Of a DNA stretch of 64,000 nt, positions 17,666 through 30,274 are shown in pieces. Numbering within the stretch: the stretch's first letter is position 1; each line of letters begins with the position of its first letter. The translations under genes were made by a program, and so were the position numbers. Source of the DNA: Solibacillus sp. FSL R7-0682 (GTDB lineage: Bacteria > Bacillota > Bacilli > Bacillales_A > Planococcaceae); NCBI RefSeq assembly GCF_038005985.1, contig NZ_JBBOUI010000001.1:3368001-3432000 (forward strand). Direction: 5' to 3'. Under the pieces are notes generated by a model that was given only the letters and a program-made list of their open reading frames with translations, was not told where the DNA came from and made no database searches.

Positions 17666-18100
17666 TCATTTTGGTTGTTCTGGACCGATTGCAAATAAAA
17701 TTTCACATTCACAAACTAACTCGCCATCCACTGTCGCTAAGCCACGTCCTTTTCCCATTTGCCCACGTAGCTTAATAAACTCAACTTCAAGCTTTAACTG
17801 ATCTCCAGGCACAACTTGTCGTTTAAATCGACAATTATCAACACCCGTTAAAAAAACAAGTCGTCCTTTATAATCTGGTGCATTTAATAAAGCAACTCCG
17901 CCTACTTGTGCAAGTGCTTCAACGATTAAAACTCCTGGCATTACAGGATAGCCTGGGAAATGCCCCTTAAAAAATTCTTCATTAATGGAAACATTTTTTA
18001 TACCAACTGCGCGTTTTCCTTCCTCGATCTCTAATATGCGATCAACGAATAAAAATGGATAGCGATGTGGTAATACTCCTTGAATTTGCTCTGCGTTCAT
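17666..18100 (-). CDS. fabZ: 3-hydroxyacyl-ACP dehydratase FabZ
   Basis: Dehydrates 3-hydroxyacyl-ACP to trans-2-enoyl-ACP in fatty-acid elongation. 144 residues, normal length. The hot-dog fold signature [20 protein letters not shown] contains the catalytic pair His47 and Glu61. AGGGGAGA precedes the ATG. As in B. subtilis it lies downstream of flhO/flhP with only a small membrane protein between, though a weak terminator at 18248 suggests separate transcription. Confidence 0.96.
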   Translation of the reverse strand: MNAEQIQGVLPHRYPFLFVDRILEIEEGKRAVGIKNVSINEEFFKGHFPGYPVMPGVLIVEALAQVGGVALLNAPDYKGRLVFLTGVDNCRFKRQVVPGDQLKLEVEFIKLRGQMGKGRGLATVDGELVCECEILFAIGPEQPK

Positions 18101-18247
18101 GAAAATCTCCCCTTTGTTTGATGCATTGACCCGTTTTAAACGGATATTACCTGATTGGTGAAATATAACTACAGGATATAGAAATCCGTATTTATTTTAA
18201 TTTCCCTTTATGTATATTTGCTTAATTAGACTAAATATAAAGCTAGT

Positions 18248-18276
18248 AAAAGCGCCTTTTTTAAAAAGACGCTTTA
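18248..18276 (-). terminator. Probable terminator after the EpuA-like gene
   Basis: AAAGCG (18248-18253) pairs with CGCTTT (18270-18275), extended by A-run/T-run pairing inside; only a short T-run follows. Confidence 0.55.
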
Positions 18277-18280
18277 CTTT

Positions 18281-18562
18281 TTATTTACCACTCATAATAT
18301 CGAGTATATGTTGCCATGTACTCCACTTTAGCGCATCACCGGCTTCACCATCACCAATAAAACTGTAACCTATAGTTAGCCCCACTGCCGCCACAACAAA
18401 AAATAAAATGGCAACGAGAATGACGCGAAGCCAAATGGGAATGAGACGAAGCTGGACCCAGCGAATAGGCTGATCCGTTTTCGGCTCTTCCTTTATGCTA
18501 CGTCTTTTCTTAACAGGTGTTGGATCTGGCTGCACCGCTCGTCTATCAGACTCATTTGTCAT
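18281..18562 (-). CDS. EpuA-family small membrane protein (often mislabelled RNA polymerase beta subunit)
   Basis: 93 residues: a charged, proline-containing cytosolic N-terminus (1-40), one transmembrane helix at about 43-67, and a short outer tail ending STWQHILDIMSGK. The IRW-x-LRLIPIWLR segment and the GDG...STWQHI tail match the EpuA family, whose members are commonly annotated 'DNA-directed RNA polymerase subunit beta' with no evidence for polymerase function. GGGAGAAAG precedes the ATG. It follows flhP by 29 bases and is probably in that operon. Function unknown. Confidence 0.82.
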   Translation of the reverse strand: MTNESDRRAVQPDPTPVKKRRSIKEEPKTDQPIRWVQLRLIPIWLRVILVAILFFVVAAVGLTIGYSFIGDGEAGDALKWSTWQHILDIMSGK

Positions 18563-18591
18563 AACTCTTTCTCCCTTTTAAAGCCTGTTCG

Positions 18592-19431
18592 TTAGCGAAT
18601 GCCGTTAATTAATCCAAGCATTTGATCTGCAATTGAAATTGCACGCGTATTGAATTGGTAAGAACGCTGTGCTTGAATTAAGTTTGTCATTTCTTTTGAT
18701 ACGTCAACATTCGACATTTCTAACGCACCTTTTTGAATGCCAACTTGACGATTTGCCCCTTGTAAATTCGTTAAAATCTCTGCCTCTGTATAGCCTAATT
18801 CCTCTAGGTTTTCAGGTAAGCCAATATATGTACCACCTTGCAAGTTTTCCATAATTTGCGGCTTTTGTAATGACGTAATCCCTAATTGGAAGTTCTGTGT
18901 TTGACCGTTTGGATAGTTCACTACAAGTGTACCATCTGTACTCATAGTAAATTGTTGTACATTATCTGGGAATGTAATCGGCTGCCCGTTTGCGTCCGCT
19001 ACTTGATAGCCGTCACTGTTCACTAGTGTAACAATTCCAGGCTCAGTTGGTGTAACATAAAAGCTACCGTTACGCGTATATGCCATACGCTCCTGCCCTG
19101 CTTCATCACGCATTAATACGTTAAAATATTGATTTTTAGTTGTTAAAGCAAAATCTAAATCACGTTCTGTCATTTGAATCGAGCCTTGTGTTTGGTTCGA
19201 TTGAATTTGACCGATTTGAGCACCAACACCATAACGAATTCCTACTGGTGTTTGACGTAGTGTTTTGTCATATTTATCGTTTTCAAATTGCTGGTACAGC
19301 ATTTCTGTGAAGTTTGCTTGTTGCGCCTTATAGCCATGTGTATTGCTATTGGCGATATTTGAACCAATTGAATCTAGTTGGTGTTGAATTTGTGACAATG
19401 TATTTGTCGCAGTAACCATTGTACGTAACAT
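18592..19431 (-). CDS. flhP: Flagellar basal-body rod protein FlhP
   Basis: 279-residue FlgG/FlgF-class axial protein of the distal rod. The N-terminal helix carries the family pattern IGSNIANSNTHGYKA and the C-terminus the matching VDVSKEMTNLIQAQRSYQFN, the two ends that form the coiled coil of rod/hook proteins. Paired with flhO 92 bases upstream, in the order mbl-flhO-flhP as in B. subtilis. AGGAGGTACG precedes the ATG. There are no other flagellar genes in the window, so motility depends on loci elsewhere. Confidence 0.93.
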   Translation of the reverse strand: MLRTMVTATNTLSQIQHQLDSIGSNIANSNTHGYKAQQANFTEMLYQQFENDKYDKTLRQTPVGIRYGVGAQIGQIQSNQTQGSIQMTERDLDFALTTKNQYFNVLMRDEAGQERMAYTRNGSFYVTPTEPGIVTLVNSDGYQVADANGQPITFPDNVQQFTMSTDGTLVVNYPNGQTQNFQLGITSLQKPQIMENLQGGTYIGLPENLEELGYTEAEILTNLQGANRQVGIQKGALEMSNVDVSKEMTNLIQAQRSYQFNTRAISIADQMLGLINGIR

Positions 19432-19523
19432 GTTCGTACCTCCTATTATACGGTGAATAGCCTATTGAAAACAATTGAATGCAACGTACGTGATTATACA
19501 TAGTGCACTTAACAATTTAAGCT

Positions 19524-20363
19524 TTAGACACGTCCGATTTCATTTACAGCCTTGTCCATACTCTTATCATACGCCTGTAATACTTTTTGATTCGCTTCGA
19601 ATGCACGATACGCAGTCATTAAGTCTGTCATTGCTTTAGCAGAGTCAACATTCGAGCCTTCTAAGTATTGCTGCTGCATTGAAAACTGTACGCCAGCTTG
19701 TCCGTATGCAGATGGTAATGCAACACCATCAAGTGTATTGAAAAGACCATTGTCACGCTTTACAAGTACGTCAGGGTTTGCAGAGAATGCTACCCCTAAT
19801 GTTCCAACTTGCACATCGTTTTCATCAAAAATCGCACCTTCTGGAGTAATACGAATATTATCATTTGTAAATTGTAGACGCTCTCCAGTTGAATCGAGTA
19901 CATATAAGCCTTGTGGATTCACTAAGTTCCCTTGACCATCAAGTGTAAAGTTACCATTGCGCGTATACGCTTCTGTACCATTTTCGTTTTCAAGACGGAA
20001 GAAAATTGCACCAGAATTTCCTGAAGCAGCATCAATTGGTAATGTACGATCAATTAACGCTACGTCTGTTGTTAACCCTGTTGAATAAATTTGCCCTTGA
20101 GTTTGGTTCGGAAGCGTTTCTTGTAAATATACACCCGCATTTAACGAACCTACTGTATTTAACTTTTTTAAAGCAAAGCCGTTTTCTGTCGGAATCGTTG
20201 TCGAACTCACTGCTGACATTAACATGTCTGGAAATGAACGAATAGTCGTTTGATCTGATTTAAAACCTGGTGTTTTGGCATTCGCCATGTTGTTTGTTAA
20301 AATTTCTGTCTTACGTTGCTGTGCAACCATTCCTGTTGCAACCGTATAAAAACCTTTAAACAT
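19524..20363 (-). CDS. flhO: Flagellar basal-body rod protein FlhO
   Basis: 279 residues from ATG 20363. GTG three codons earlier (20372) is part of the AGGTGA ribosome-binding site and is rejected. FlgG-class N-terminus MFKGFYTVATGM with ILTNNMANAKTPGFK, and C-terminal NVDSAKAMTDLMTAYRAFEA. Like FlhP it should form the distal rod; the pair is a duplication with different central domains. It lies 77 bases downstream of mbl with no terminator visible between. Confidence 0.92.
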   Translation of the reverse strand: MFKGFYTVATGMVAQQRKTEILTNNMANAKTPGFKSDQTTIRSFPDMLMSAVSSTTIPTENGFALKKLNTVGSLNAGVYLQETLPNQTQGQIYSTGLTTDVALIDRTLPIDAASGNSGAIFFRLENENGTEAYTRNGNFTLDGQGNLVNPQGLYVLDSTGERLQFTNDNIRITPEGAIFDENDVQVGTLGVAFSANPDVLVKRDNGLFNTLDGVALPSAYGQAGVQFSMQQQYLEGSNVDSAKAMTDLMTAYRAFEANQKVLQAYDKSMDKAVNEIGRV

Positions 20364-20440
20364 CGATTTCACCTCGAATAAATTATATTTATATAATATC
20401 GGTAGGTTTTACTCAAATATTAGCTATTTGTAACGAGTGA

Positions 20441-21436
20441 CTACTTTATCCCTACAGCACGGTCGATATTATCTAGCATAATACCAGTTCCTAGTGCTAC
20501 ACAATTCATCGGATTTTCTGCGATAAATACCGGTACCTTTAACTCTTCGATTAAAAGCTGATCCATTCCATGTAATAATGCACCGCCACCTGTAATAATT
20601 ACCCCTCGGTCAATAATATCTGCAGATAATTCAGGTGGCGTTTTTTCTAATACATTTTTGGCCGCTTGAACAATCATGCCAACTGATTCACGGAGTGCAT
20701 GCTCAATCTCATCAGAATTGATTTCAATTGTACGAGGTAAGCCTGTCACCATATCACGACCACGTATCTCCATAGATTCGTTACGTCCTCCAGGGAATAC
20801 TGTGCCGATTGTTATTTTAATACTTTCTGATGTACGCTCACCAATTAGGAGCTTGTATTCTTTCTTTATGTATTGCAAGATGTCATTATCGAATACGTCA
20901 CCTGCGACCTTGATTGATTCACTTGTTACAATATCCCCCATTGACAATACCGCTACATCTGTTGTTCCGCCACCAATATCTACTACCATATTGCCGCTTG
21001 GCTGGAAAATGTCCATACCCGCTCCGATTGCTGCCACTTTTGGCTCTTCTTCTAAGTATACTTTTTTGCCACCTGATTTTTCAGCTGCTTCACGAATAGC
21101 TTTTTGCTCTACACTTGTAATATTTGTCGGACAGCAAATTAAAATGCGTGGCTTGGATAAAAAGCCTTTTACATCTAGCTTATTGATGAAATGCTTTAAC
21201 ATTGCCTCTGTAACGTCAAAGTCAGCGATTACCCCATCCTTTAATGGGCGAATCGCGATAATGTTGCCTGGTGTACGTCCCACCATTTGACGCGCCTCTT
21301 CACCTACAGCTAGTACTTTATTTGTTTTTTTATCAATTGCCACTACTGACGGTTCATTTAGAACAATGCCTTTTCCTTTAACGTGGATCAACACATTTGC
21401 AGTTCCTAAATCGATTCCAATATCTTTAGAAAACAT
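20441..21436 (-). CDS. mbl: MreB-like cell-shape actin Mbl
   Basis: 331-residue bacterial actin that directs sidewall peptidoglycan synthesis at the inner membrane. Phosphate-1 motif GIDLGTANVLIH at 7-18, phosphate-2 DIGGGTTDVAVLS and adenosine motif ITGGGALLHGMD are intact. Position between spoIIID and flhO is that of mbl in B. subtilis, distinguishing it from mreB (next to mreCD) and mreBH. GGAAGGAGAA stands ten bases before the ATG. A strong spoIIID terminator upstream implies its own promoter in 21437-21681. Confidence 0.94.
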   Translation of the reverse strand: MFSKDIGIDLGTANVLIHVKGKGIVLNEPSVVAIDKKTNKVLAVGEEARQMVGRTPGNIIAIRPLKDGVIADFDVTEAMLKHFINKLDVKGFLSKPRILICCPTNITSVEQKAIREAAEKSGGKKVYLEEEPKVAAIGAGMDIFQPSGNMVVDIGGGTTDVAVLSMGDIVTSESIKVAGDVFDNDILQYIKKEYKLLIGERTSESIKITIGTVFPGGRNESMEIRGRDMVTGLPRTIEINSDEIEHALRESVGMIVQAAKNVLEKTPPELSADIIDRGVIITGGGALLHGMDQLLIEELKVPVFIAENPMNCVALGTGIMLDNIDRAVGIK

Positions 21437-21681
21437 GTTTGTTTATTCTCCTTCCACCGATTCCAACATGTATACGTATCCTATACTACTTTATCTTATT
21501 TATTTTATCATAAAGGGTAGTGAATTACATCTAAATTTATGGCAAGTAATTTCCTTTAATAGGTATTTTATTGGAAAAATTTTATGAAATGTCGTCTATT
21601 GAAAAGCACAAGTTAATAATAACATTATGCGCTAGTCCTCTTCTTGATTCTTTCGAGCAAGCTCTTACTTTCATATAGCTC

Positions 21682-21727
21682 AAAAAAGCATTTAGAATGC
21701 TGATTTGCGCAATCTAAATGCTTTTTT
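21682..21727 (-). terminator. spoIIID terminator reaching into its last codons
   Basis: Perfect 15-bp stem AAAAAAGCATTTAGA (21682-21696) with TCTAAATGCTTTTTT (21713-21727). The right arm contains the last four codons and stop of spoIIID. Confidence 0.92.
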
Positions 21728-21980
21728 GAAATTGCTTGGAAATCCACTTCTTTCGTGTCGCTTCACCTCCACGCAAATGGCGAATCGATTTATTGTACGC
21801 TAACACTTGCTGAACTTGATAGGCGAGTGGTTCATTCACTTGTCTTAATCGTTCTGTCAAATCTTTGTGTACTGTGCTTTTAGAAAAACCAGTCATTTTA
21901 GCAAGTGCACGCACCGTTTCTCCGGTCTCTATCAACAGTTCTCCCAATCGAACGCAACGATGCCGAATATGTTCGTGCAC
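21714..21980 (-). CDS. spoIIID: Sporulation transcription factor SpoIIID
   Basis: Small DNA-binding protein that adjusts sigma-E regulated genes in the mother cell. 88 residues from GTG 21980 (GGAGAGGGAG about six bases before); the frame runs 13 codons further upstream but those do not match the family. Helix-turn-helix VRALAKMTGFSKSTVHKDL, then the basic IRHLRGGEATRKKW used for minor-groove contacts. Divergence from B. subtilis is high outside these parts. Two overlapping hairpins lie upstream at 22028-22078. Confidence 0.93.
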   Translation of the reverse strand: MHEHIRHRCVRLGELLIETGETVRALAKMTGFSKSTVHKDLTERLRQVNEPLAYQVQQVLAYNKSIRHLRGGEATRKKWISKQFQKSI

Positions 21981-22027
21981 AATCTCTCCCTCTCCACCGA
22001 GTATAAAAAAGCAATTCAATAAGGCCC

Positions 22028-22078
22028 GATAGGTGAAATCTCACTATCTGTGTGGGATTTTAAATCCCCCACTGATAG
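22028..22078 (-). promoter_or_regulatory. Overlapping, mutually exclusive hairpins upstream of spoIIID
   Basis: GATAGGTGA (22028-22036) can pair with TCACTATC (22041-22048), or CTATC (22044-22048) can pair with GATAG (22074-22078), which encloses GTGGGATTT/AAATCCCCCAC (22052-22072). The CTATC segment is shared, so the two folds compete. No T-run. Position is between spoIIQ and spoIIID. Confidence 0.45.
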
Positions 22079-22144
22079 AAGTTTCCCTTTATGCTTCACC
22101 TTATGATTCAATTGCTTTGTTTATTCGAAGGATTTCGAGATCAT

Positions 22145-22792
22145 TTAAAATGATAAATATTTTCTTGGGTTGACAACGACACCTTGTTCTAATACTTCAA
22201 AGTGTAAGTGAATACCTACTGCAGGATTTGCCTCATTTTCCTGCGAAGTGGCAATTTGCTCACCTTGTGATACTTGGTCGCCTTCTTTAACAAGAATGTC
22301 GGCTACCGAGTGATAACGAGTTTGCATACCGTTTGGATGATTAATTGTAATCGTATTGCCTGTGAAATCATCCATTTTCACTTCTGCGACTTCTCCACTC
22401 ATCGCTGCGACTACCTCAAAAGGTTCGCTATTAATCGCAATCGATAAGCCTGTAGACATTGTATACACTTGGTTAAACACGACTAATGCATTTTCACGTG
22501 ATGCTTCGTCAGCACTTACATCATAATAATCCTGCAAAATCGCAACTTCATTTAAAAACTCTTCTTTAAAAGGATACTTCAACGATTCTTCCTTCGTTGA
22601 CGTAGAAATTAAGTTTTGTCCCTGTGAAGATGCTTCTTCCGGAACAGCTTCCTCTTGCTGACTTTCATATACTTGATTAAAACTTAAAATAACTGCCACA
22701 ATCATCAATGCCATGCCACTATAAACGACTGGCCAAAACCATGGTCGCTGCATGACCGGCTTTTGAGAAGGTTTTTGTTTATCTTCTCTCAT
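22145..22792 (-). CDS. spoIIQ: Forespore protein SpoIIQ with degenerate LytM domain
   Basis: Membrane-anchored forespore half of the SpoIIQ-SpoIIIAH channel across the intermembrane space. Transmembrane helix at about 20-42, then a linker and an M23/LytM fold at about 105-205. The zinc-ligand segment reads MSTGLSIA, so the His and Asp of active LytM enzymes are lost, while the later HLHFEV is kept; B. subtilis SpoIIQ is likewise inactive. I prefer ATG 22792, six bases after GAGGTG; the earlier GTG and ATG overlap that site. A sigma-F-like promoter lies at 22811-22840. Confidence 0.92.
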   Translation of the reverse strand: MREDKQKPSQKPVMQRPWFWPVVYSGMALMIVAVILSFNQVYESQQEEAVPEEASSQGQNLISTSTKEESLKYPFKEEFLNEVAILQDYYDVSADEASRENALVVFNQVYTMSTGLSIAINSEPFEVVAAMSGEVAEVKMDDFTGNTITINHPNGMQTRYHSVADILVKEGDQVSQGEQIATSQENEANPAVGIHLHFEVLEQGVVVNPRKYLSF

Positions 22793-22810
22793 TTTCATCA
22801 CCTCAAATGG

Positions 22811-22840
22811 AAGTGTAGACCGGTTTGAGAAAATTTAAAC
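22811..22840 (-). promoter_or_regulatory. Candidate sigma-F promoter of spoIIQ
   Basis: Leftward: GTTTA (22836-22840) as -35, 15-base spacer, GTCTACACTT (22811-22820) as -10. Consensus is GYATA-N15-GGNRAYAMTR; the fit is fair, with the second G of the -10 missing. Confidence 0.45.
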
Positions 22841-22860
22841 ACCTTCATTAGAAGATTTTT

Positions 22861-23766
22861 CTATTTTGTACAAAAATTCATTTTTTCTAGCTTTGTTCCT
22901 GGGTAGTAATGCGCTAAAATTTGTTCTGCTGTTTGTCCATTTTGGGCCATCGTGTCTGCTCCGTACTGGCTCATTCCAACTCCGTGCCCAAAGCCCAATG
23001 TCGTCACACTCACCCCTTGTGTCGACCATTTCCAAGTAAAATTAGTAGAGCGTAAATTTAACTGCTCCCTAAAGTCTCTTCCAGACCACTTCTTTCCATT
23101 TATTTCGATTTCTTCTACGCGATTTGAATCATTACGAATAATTTTTGCGTTTTGATAATGCTTAGAATTAAAGCTTTGCTTTAGAAGTTGATTGAGTTCT
23201 TTAAAAGTAAATAAAACTTGTTCTGCAGGGCGTTGCTCGGGTGAGAAAACAGCTTGAAGATACGGTATGTTACTTCCGCTATAATTTTCGGCAGATTCTG
23301 TTTGTTTAATAGAGGTAGAGTGGAACATTGCTGTTATAAGTTGTCCTTCATACATTAATACTTGATTGTCCGTTTCTTTCACAGCTTGTGCTAATTTATT
23401 TTCGTTTGCTGCAAAAGCCGTTTTCCATTTTTGTTGGCGTGTTTCGGCCGTATTAAATACTTGATGCGCTGTAGTTGATTGGATTTCTTTCTTACCAGTA
23501 TCCGTTTGCTTTAATGCATATGTTCGAGCAGCAATAGCCTGTGCCTTCAAAGCTTCCTCATGAAAACTTACTGGCATTTCTCCAGCAAGTACACCAATTA
23601 AATAGTCATTTAGCTCAACTTCTTGCCCGTTGACTTTTATCGTTAATGTACAACTTTCAACTGGAGGAGCAACGATGGAGGATTGTTCTTCATTACTTCT
23701 CAAAAAATACAGTGGCAACAAAAATAGTAATAAACATAGTAGTAAACATATAATCAATTTTTTCAT
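22861..23766 (-). CDS. spoIID: Stage II sporulation protein D (lytic transglycosylase)
   Basis: Mother-cell membrane enzyme that cleaves denuded glycan strands during engulfment with SpoIIM and SpoIIP. 301 residues. Leucine-rich transmembrane segment at 4-22; the SpoIID domain follows, with YLIGVLAGEMP holding the catalytic Glu, then KAQAIAARTYAL and, near the end, GFGHGVGMSQYGA. Upstream murAA is separated by 135 bases and a terminator. The ATG at 23766 has no Shine-Dalgarno; a sigma-E-like -10 ends only about ten bases before it. No alternative start upstream in frame. Confidence 0.93.
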   Translation of the reverse strand: MKKLIICLLLCLLLFLLPLYFLRSNEEQSSIVAPPVESCTLTIKVNGQEVELNDYLIGVLAGEMPVSFHEEALKAQAIAARTYALKQTDTGKKEIQSTTAHQVFNTAETRQQKWKTAFAANENKLAQAVKETDNQVLMYEGQLITAMFHSTSIKQTESAENYSGSNIPYLQAVFSPEQRPAEQVLFTFKELNQLLKQSFNSKHYQNAKIIRNDSNRVEEIEINGKKWSGRDFREQLNLRSTNFTWKWSTQGVSVTTLGFGHGVGMSQYGADTMAQNGQTAEQILAHYYPGTKLEKMNFCTK

Positions 23767-23775
23767 ATCACAATG

Positions 23776-23805
23776 TATGTATGATTTTTTTAAACATGCA
23801 TATGA
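23776..23805 (-). promoter_or_regulatory. Candidate sigma-E promoter of spoIID
   Basis: Leftward: TCATATG (23799-23805), 15-base spacer, CATACATA (23776-23783), resembling KMATATT and CATACANT. The transcript would start within a few bases of the spoIID ATG. Confidence 0.5.
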
Positions 23806-23853
23806 TAGTAAAAAGTAAATGTTCCCTTATAGCAGGCAATCTATTAACTAATG

Positions 23854-23890
23854 AAAAAAGCATTCGGAAAAATAACCTTCCCCGAATGCT
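23854..23890 (-). terminator. murAA terminator
   Basis: AGCATTCGG (23859-23867) pairs with CCGAATGCT (23882-23890); leftward it ends in a six-T run. Confidence 0.88.
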
Positions 23891-23901
23891 CATCTATCAA
23901 A

Positions 23902-25203
23902 TTATGCAGTTACGATTTTTTCTTCTACAACTTTATCTTCTGTTTCAACACGTTCGATGTTTGCACCTAGTGCAGCTAATTTTTTATGGAAGTCCACATA
24001 GCCACGATCTAAATGGTGTAGCTTTGTAACACGTGTTACACCGTTTGAAACTAAACCAGTAAGAATAAGTGCAGCTGCGGCGCGTAAATCAGTAGCCGAT
24101 ACTTCTGCGCCTTGTAACGATTTACCGCCTTCAATAAATACAGAGCGACCTTCAATTTTCGCATCAGCGTTCATACGTCGGAATTCTTCCACGTGCATAA
24201 AGCGATTTTCAAAAACAGTTTCTGTAATTATACTCGTACCTTCCGCCGTTAACATTAAAGCCATCAATTGGGATTGCATATCTGTCGGGAAACCAGGGTG
24301 TGGCATTGTCTTAATATCCACAGCTTTTAGTGGGTCATTTGCGCGCACACGAATGCCTTCTTCTTCTTCCGTCACTTCAATACCCATTTCTCGCATTTTT
24401 GCGATTACGGCTGTCAAATGCTCTGGAACCGCATTTTCAATGAATACATCCCCACGAGTAATCGCTGCTGCGACCATGAACGTTCCTGCTTCAATACGGT
24501 CTGGAATAATATAATGCTCGCAACCTTTTAACTCTTCTACACCTTCAATACGAATTGTGTCCGTACCTGCACCAAATACTCGGCCACCCATTCCATTAAT
24601 GAAGTTTGCTAAATCTACTATTTCAGGCTCTTTCGCTGCATTCTCAATAATTGTCGTTCCTTTTGCTAATGCTGCTGCCGTCATAATATTTTCAGTAGCA
24701 CCTACACTTGGGAAATCTAAGTAAATCTCTGCACCTTTTAAATCGCCGTTTACTTTAGCTTCTACGTAGCCATGACCAAATGAAATCTCCGCTCCCATTG
24801 CTTCAAAGCCTTTTAAGTGTAGCTCGATTGGACGTGATCCAATTGCACAGCCTCCTGGTAATGCTACGCGAGCAAACCCATTACGTGCTAAAAGTGAACC
24901 CATTACTAAAATCGAGGCACGCATTTTGCTTACAAACTCAAATTGCGCTTCACTTGAAAGCTTCATTGAAGTATCGATAATCATTTCATTTTGATCTACT
25001 TTATAATCAACAATTGCATTTAAGCTTTTTAAAACTTCGCCAATAGTACTTACATCTGCTAAGTTTGGTACATCTTTTATTATATTTTTATCTTTTGAAG
25101 CTAATAGAGAAGCAGCTAAAATTGGTAATACAGCATTTTTGGCACCTTCAACGCGTACCGTTCCTTTTAGCGTCTGACCCCCAGTAACAATAATTCTCTC
25201 CAC
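23902..25203 (-). CDS. murAA: UDP-N-acetylglucosamine 1-carboxyvinyltransferase (MurAA)
   Basis: First committed step of peptidoglycan synthesis: enolpyruvyl transfer from PEP to UDP-GlcNAc. 433 residues, EPSP-synthase fold. Substrate motif [12 protein letters not shown] at 20-31; the PEP-binding, fosfomycin-targeted cysteine is Cys119 in [13 protein letters not shown]. The C-terminus carries about 15 extra acidic/valine residues. Context (ywzB upstream, spoIID downstream) is that of murAA in B. subtilis. A second copy sits at 50684-51961. GGAGGGACG precedes the ATG. The 364-base upstream region has an unusual mini-ORF. Confidence 0.96.
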   Translation of the reverse strand: MERIIVTGGQTLKGTVRVEGAKNAVLPILAASLLASKDKNIIKDVPNLADVSTIGEVLKSLNAIVDYKVDQNEMIIDTSMKLSSEAQFEFVSKMRASILVMGSLLARNGFARVALPGGCAIGSRPIELHLKGFEAMGAEISFGHGYVEAKVNGDLKGAEIYLDFPSVGATENIMTAAALAKGTTIIENAAKEPEIVDLANFINGMGGRVFGAGTDTIRIEGVEELKGCEHYIIPDRIEAGTFMVAAAITRGDVFIENAVPEHLTAVIAKMREMGIEVTEEEEGIRVRANDPLKAVDIKTMPHPGFPTDMQSQLMALMLTAEGTSIITETVFENRFMHVEEFRRMNADAKIEGRSVFIEGGKSLQGAEVSATDLRAAAALILTGLVSNGVTRVTKLHHLDRGYVDFHKKLAALGANIERVETEDKVVEEKIVTA

Positions 25204-25494
25204 AATTCGTCCCTCCGAATTCGATTCTCATATACAAATTTATAAGTTCGTTTACTTTATTTTAAATTTCATTTGACTTCAATTTTCACACACAAAAATC
25301 ATCTTACATTGTATGGGGCAGTTATTCAAGCACCCAAATCACTATTTTAATCTAAATTCGCAGAAATGGCTATTAATTTATAATACGCAGCAGAACAATT
25401 TAGTGTGAATAGATAGAAATTCGTAGAAAAATATCTTCCTAGGTTACTACCCACATTAAGCAAGTTTACAAACATATAATATTTCCTAGGAAAT

Positions 25495-25546
25495 TTTAAT
25501 TTTTATAGAGAAAAACAAGCCATTGTTCCCTCCTATAAAAATTAAA
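25495..25546 (-). repeat. 14-bp perfect inverted repeat upstream of murAA
   Basis: TTTAATTTTTATAG (25495-25508) and CTATAAAAATTAAA (25533-25546), with a 24-base loop that holds a Shine-Dalgarno and a mini-ORF read leftward. Confidence 0.7.
25503..25523 (-). CDS. Possible six-codon leader peptide (MACFSL)
   Basis: Read leftward, AGGAGGG (25528-25534) is followed after four bases by ATG (25523) and a frame of six codons ending in TAA at 25503-25505, coding for MACFSL. The Shine-Dalgarno is as good as any in the window. The frame lies in the loop and left arm of a 14-bp inverted repeat, between ywzB and murAA. It may be a leader peptide, a regulatory translation event or chance. Confidence 0.35.
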   Translation of the reverse strand: MACFSL

Positions 25547-25567
25547 TTAGTAATCAATAATATGCAG

Positions 25568-25819
25568 TCAATTGAAAATAAAGGGGATAGTTTGGGACCA
25601 GGTCAAAAAATTAACAAAAAAATCTGCTACTGTAGAACCAAGCACAATACTCATTATAATATAAAATAATTTAATTTGGAACGTTTTTCCTTTTTTAAAC
25701 AACTGTTCAATTCTTAATCCTTGTAGGGCATAAAATGATATCCCAATAAATATGATATATGCGGATATGTTCATTATTGCCTGTTGAGCTGCTTGTGCAT
25801 ATAAATCCAATGCCATCAT
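25568..25819 (-). CDS. ywzB: DUF1146-family membrane protein YwzB
   Basis: 83 residues with two transmembrane helices (about 15-35 and 48-70) and a basic loop (FKKGKTFQIK) between. DUF1146 proteins are short, conserved in Bacillales and always close to the atp operon and murAA, as here; function unknown. Two consecutive ATGs (25819, 25816) follow GAAGGG with almost no gap, so the exact start is unsure. The atp terminator at 25837-25867 separates it from atpC, so it is expressed by read-through or from a promoter I cannot see. Confidence 0.85.
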   Translation of the reverse strand: MMALDLYAQAAQQAIMNISAYIIFIGISFYALQGLRIEQLFKKGKTFQIKLFYIIMSIVLGSTVADFFVNFLTWSQTIPFIFN

Positions 25820-25836
25820 CCCTTCTTCATACTTAT

Positions 25837-25867
25837 TAAAAAAGCGGGCAGATTGCTCTGCCCGCTT
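25837..25867 (-). terminator. atp operon terminator
   Basis: Perfect 11-bp stem AAGCGGGCAGA (25842-25852) with TCTGCCCGCTT (25857-25867), four-base loop, T-run leftward. Confidence 0.95.
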
Positions 25868-25876
25868 AAAATCAAA

Positions 25877-26299
<423 letters not shown>

Positions 26300-26307
26300 T
26301 CAGCTAA

Positions 26308-28656
<2,349 letters not shown>

Positions 28657-28736
28657 TTATCAAGTTCTTATCGACCAAAAAAGAGTTGTCCAGCCTTTCA
28701 CGCAAACTTGGCTTTACGTGAAAAGCTGTTCAATTC

Positions 28737-30251
<1,515 letters not shown>

Positions 30252-30274
30252 TCACCTCTCACATTTCTTAAAAT

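Larger units (their letters stand above)
25204..25567 (-). other. Long untranslated region upstream of murAA
   Basis: AT-rich, no long frame. It contains a 14-bp inverted repeat (25495-25508 with 25533-25546) with a six-codon ORF in it, a 14-base palindrome ATTTCCTAGGAAAT at 25482-25495, and a second TTCCTAGG at 25435-25442. TTGACTTC-like elements occur on the + strand only. The murAA promoter is probably here but I cannot place it. Confidence 0.5.

Noticed and set aside
18281-18562. RNA polymerase beta subunit
   Set aside because: A 93-residue single-helix membrane peptide has no polymerase sequence.
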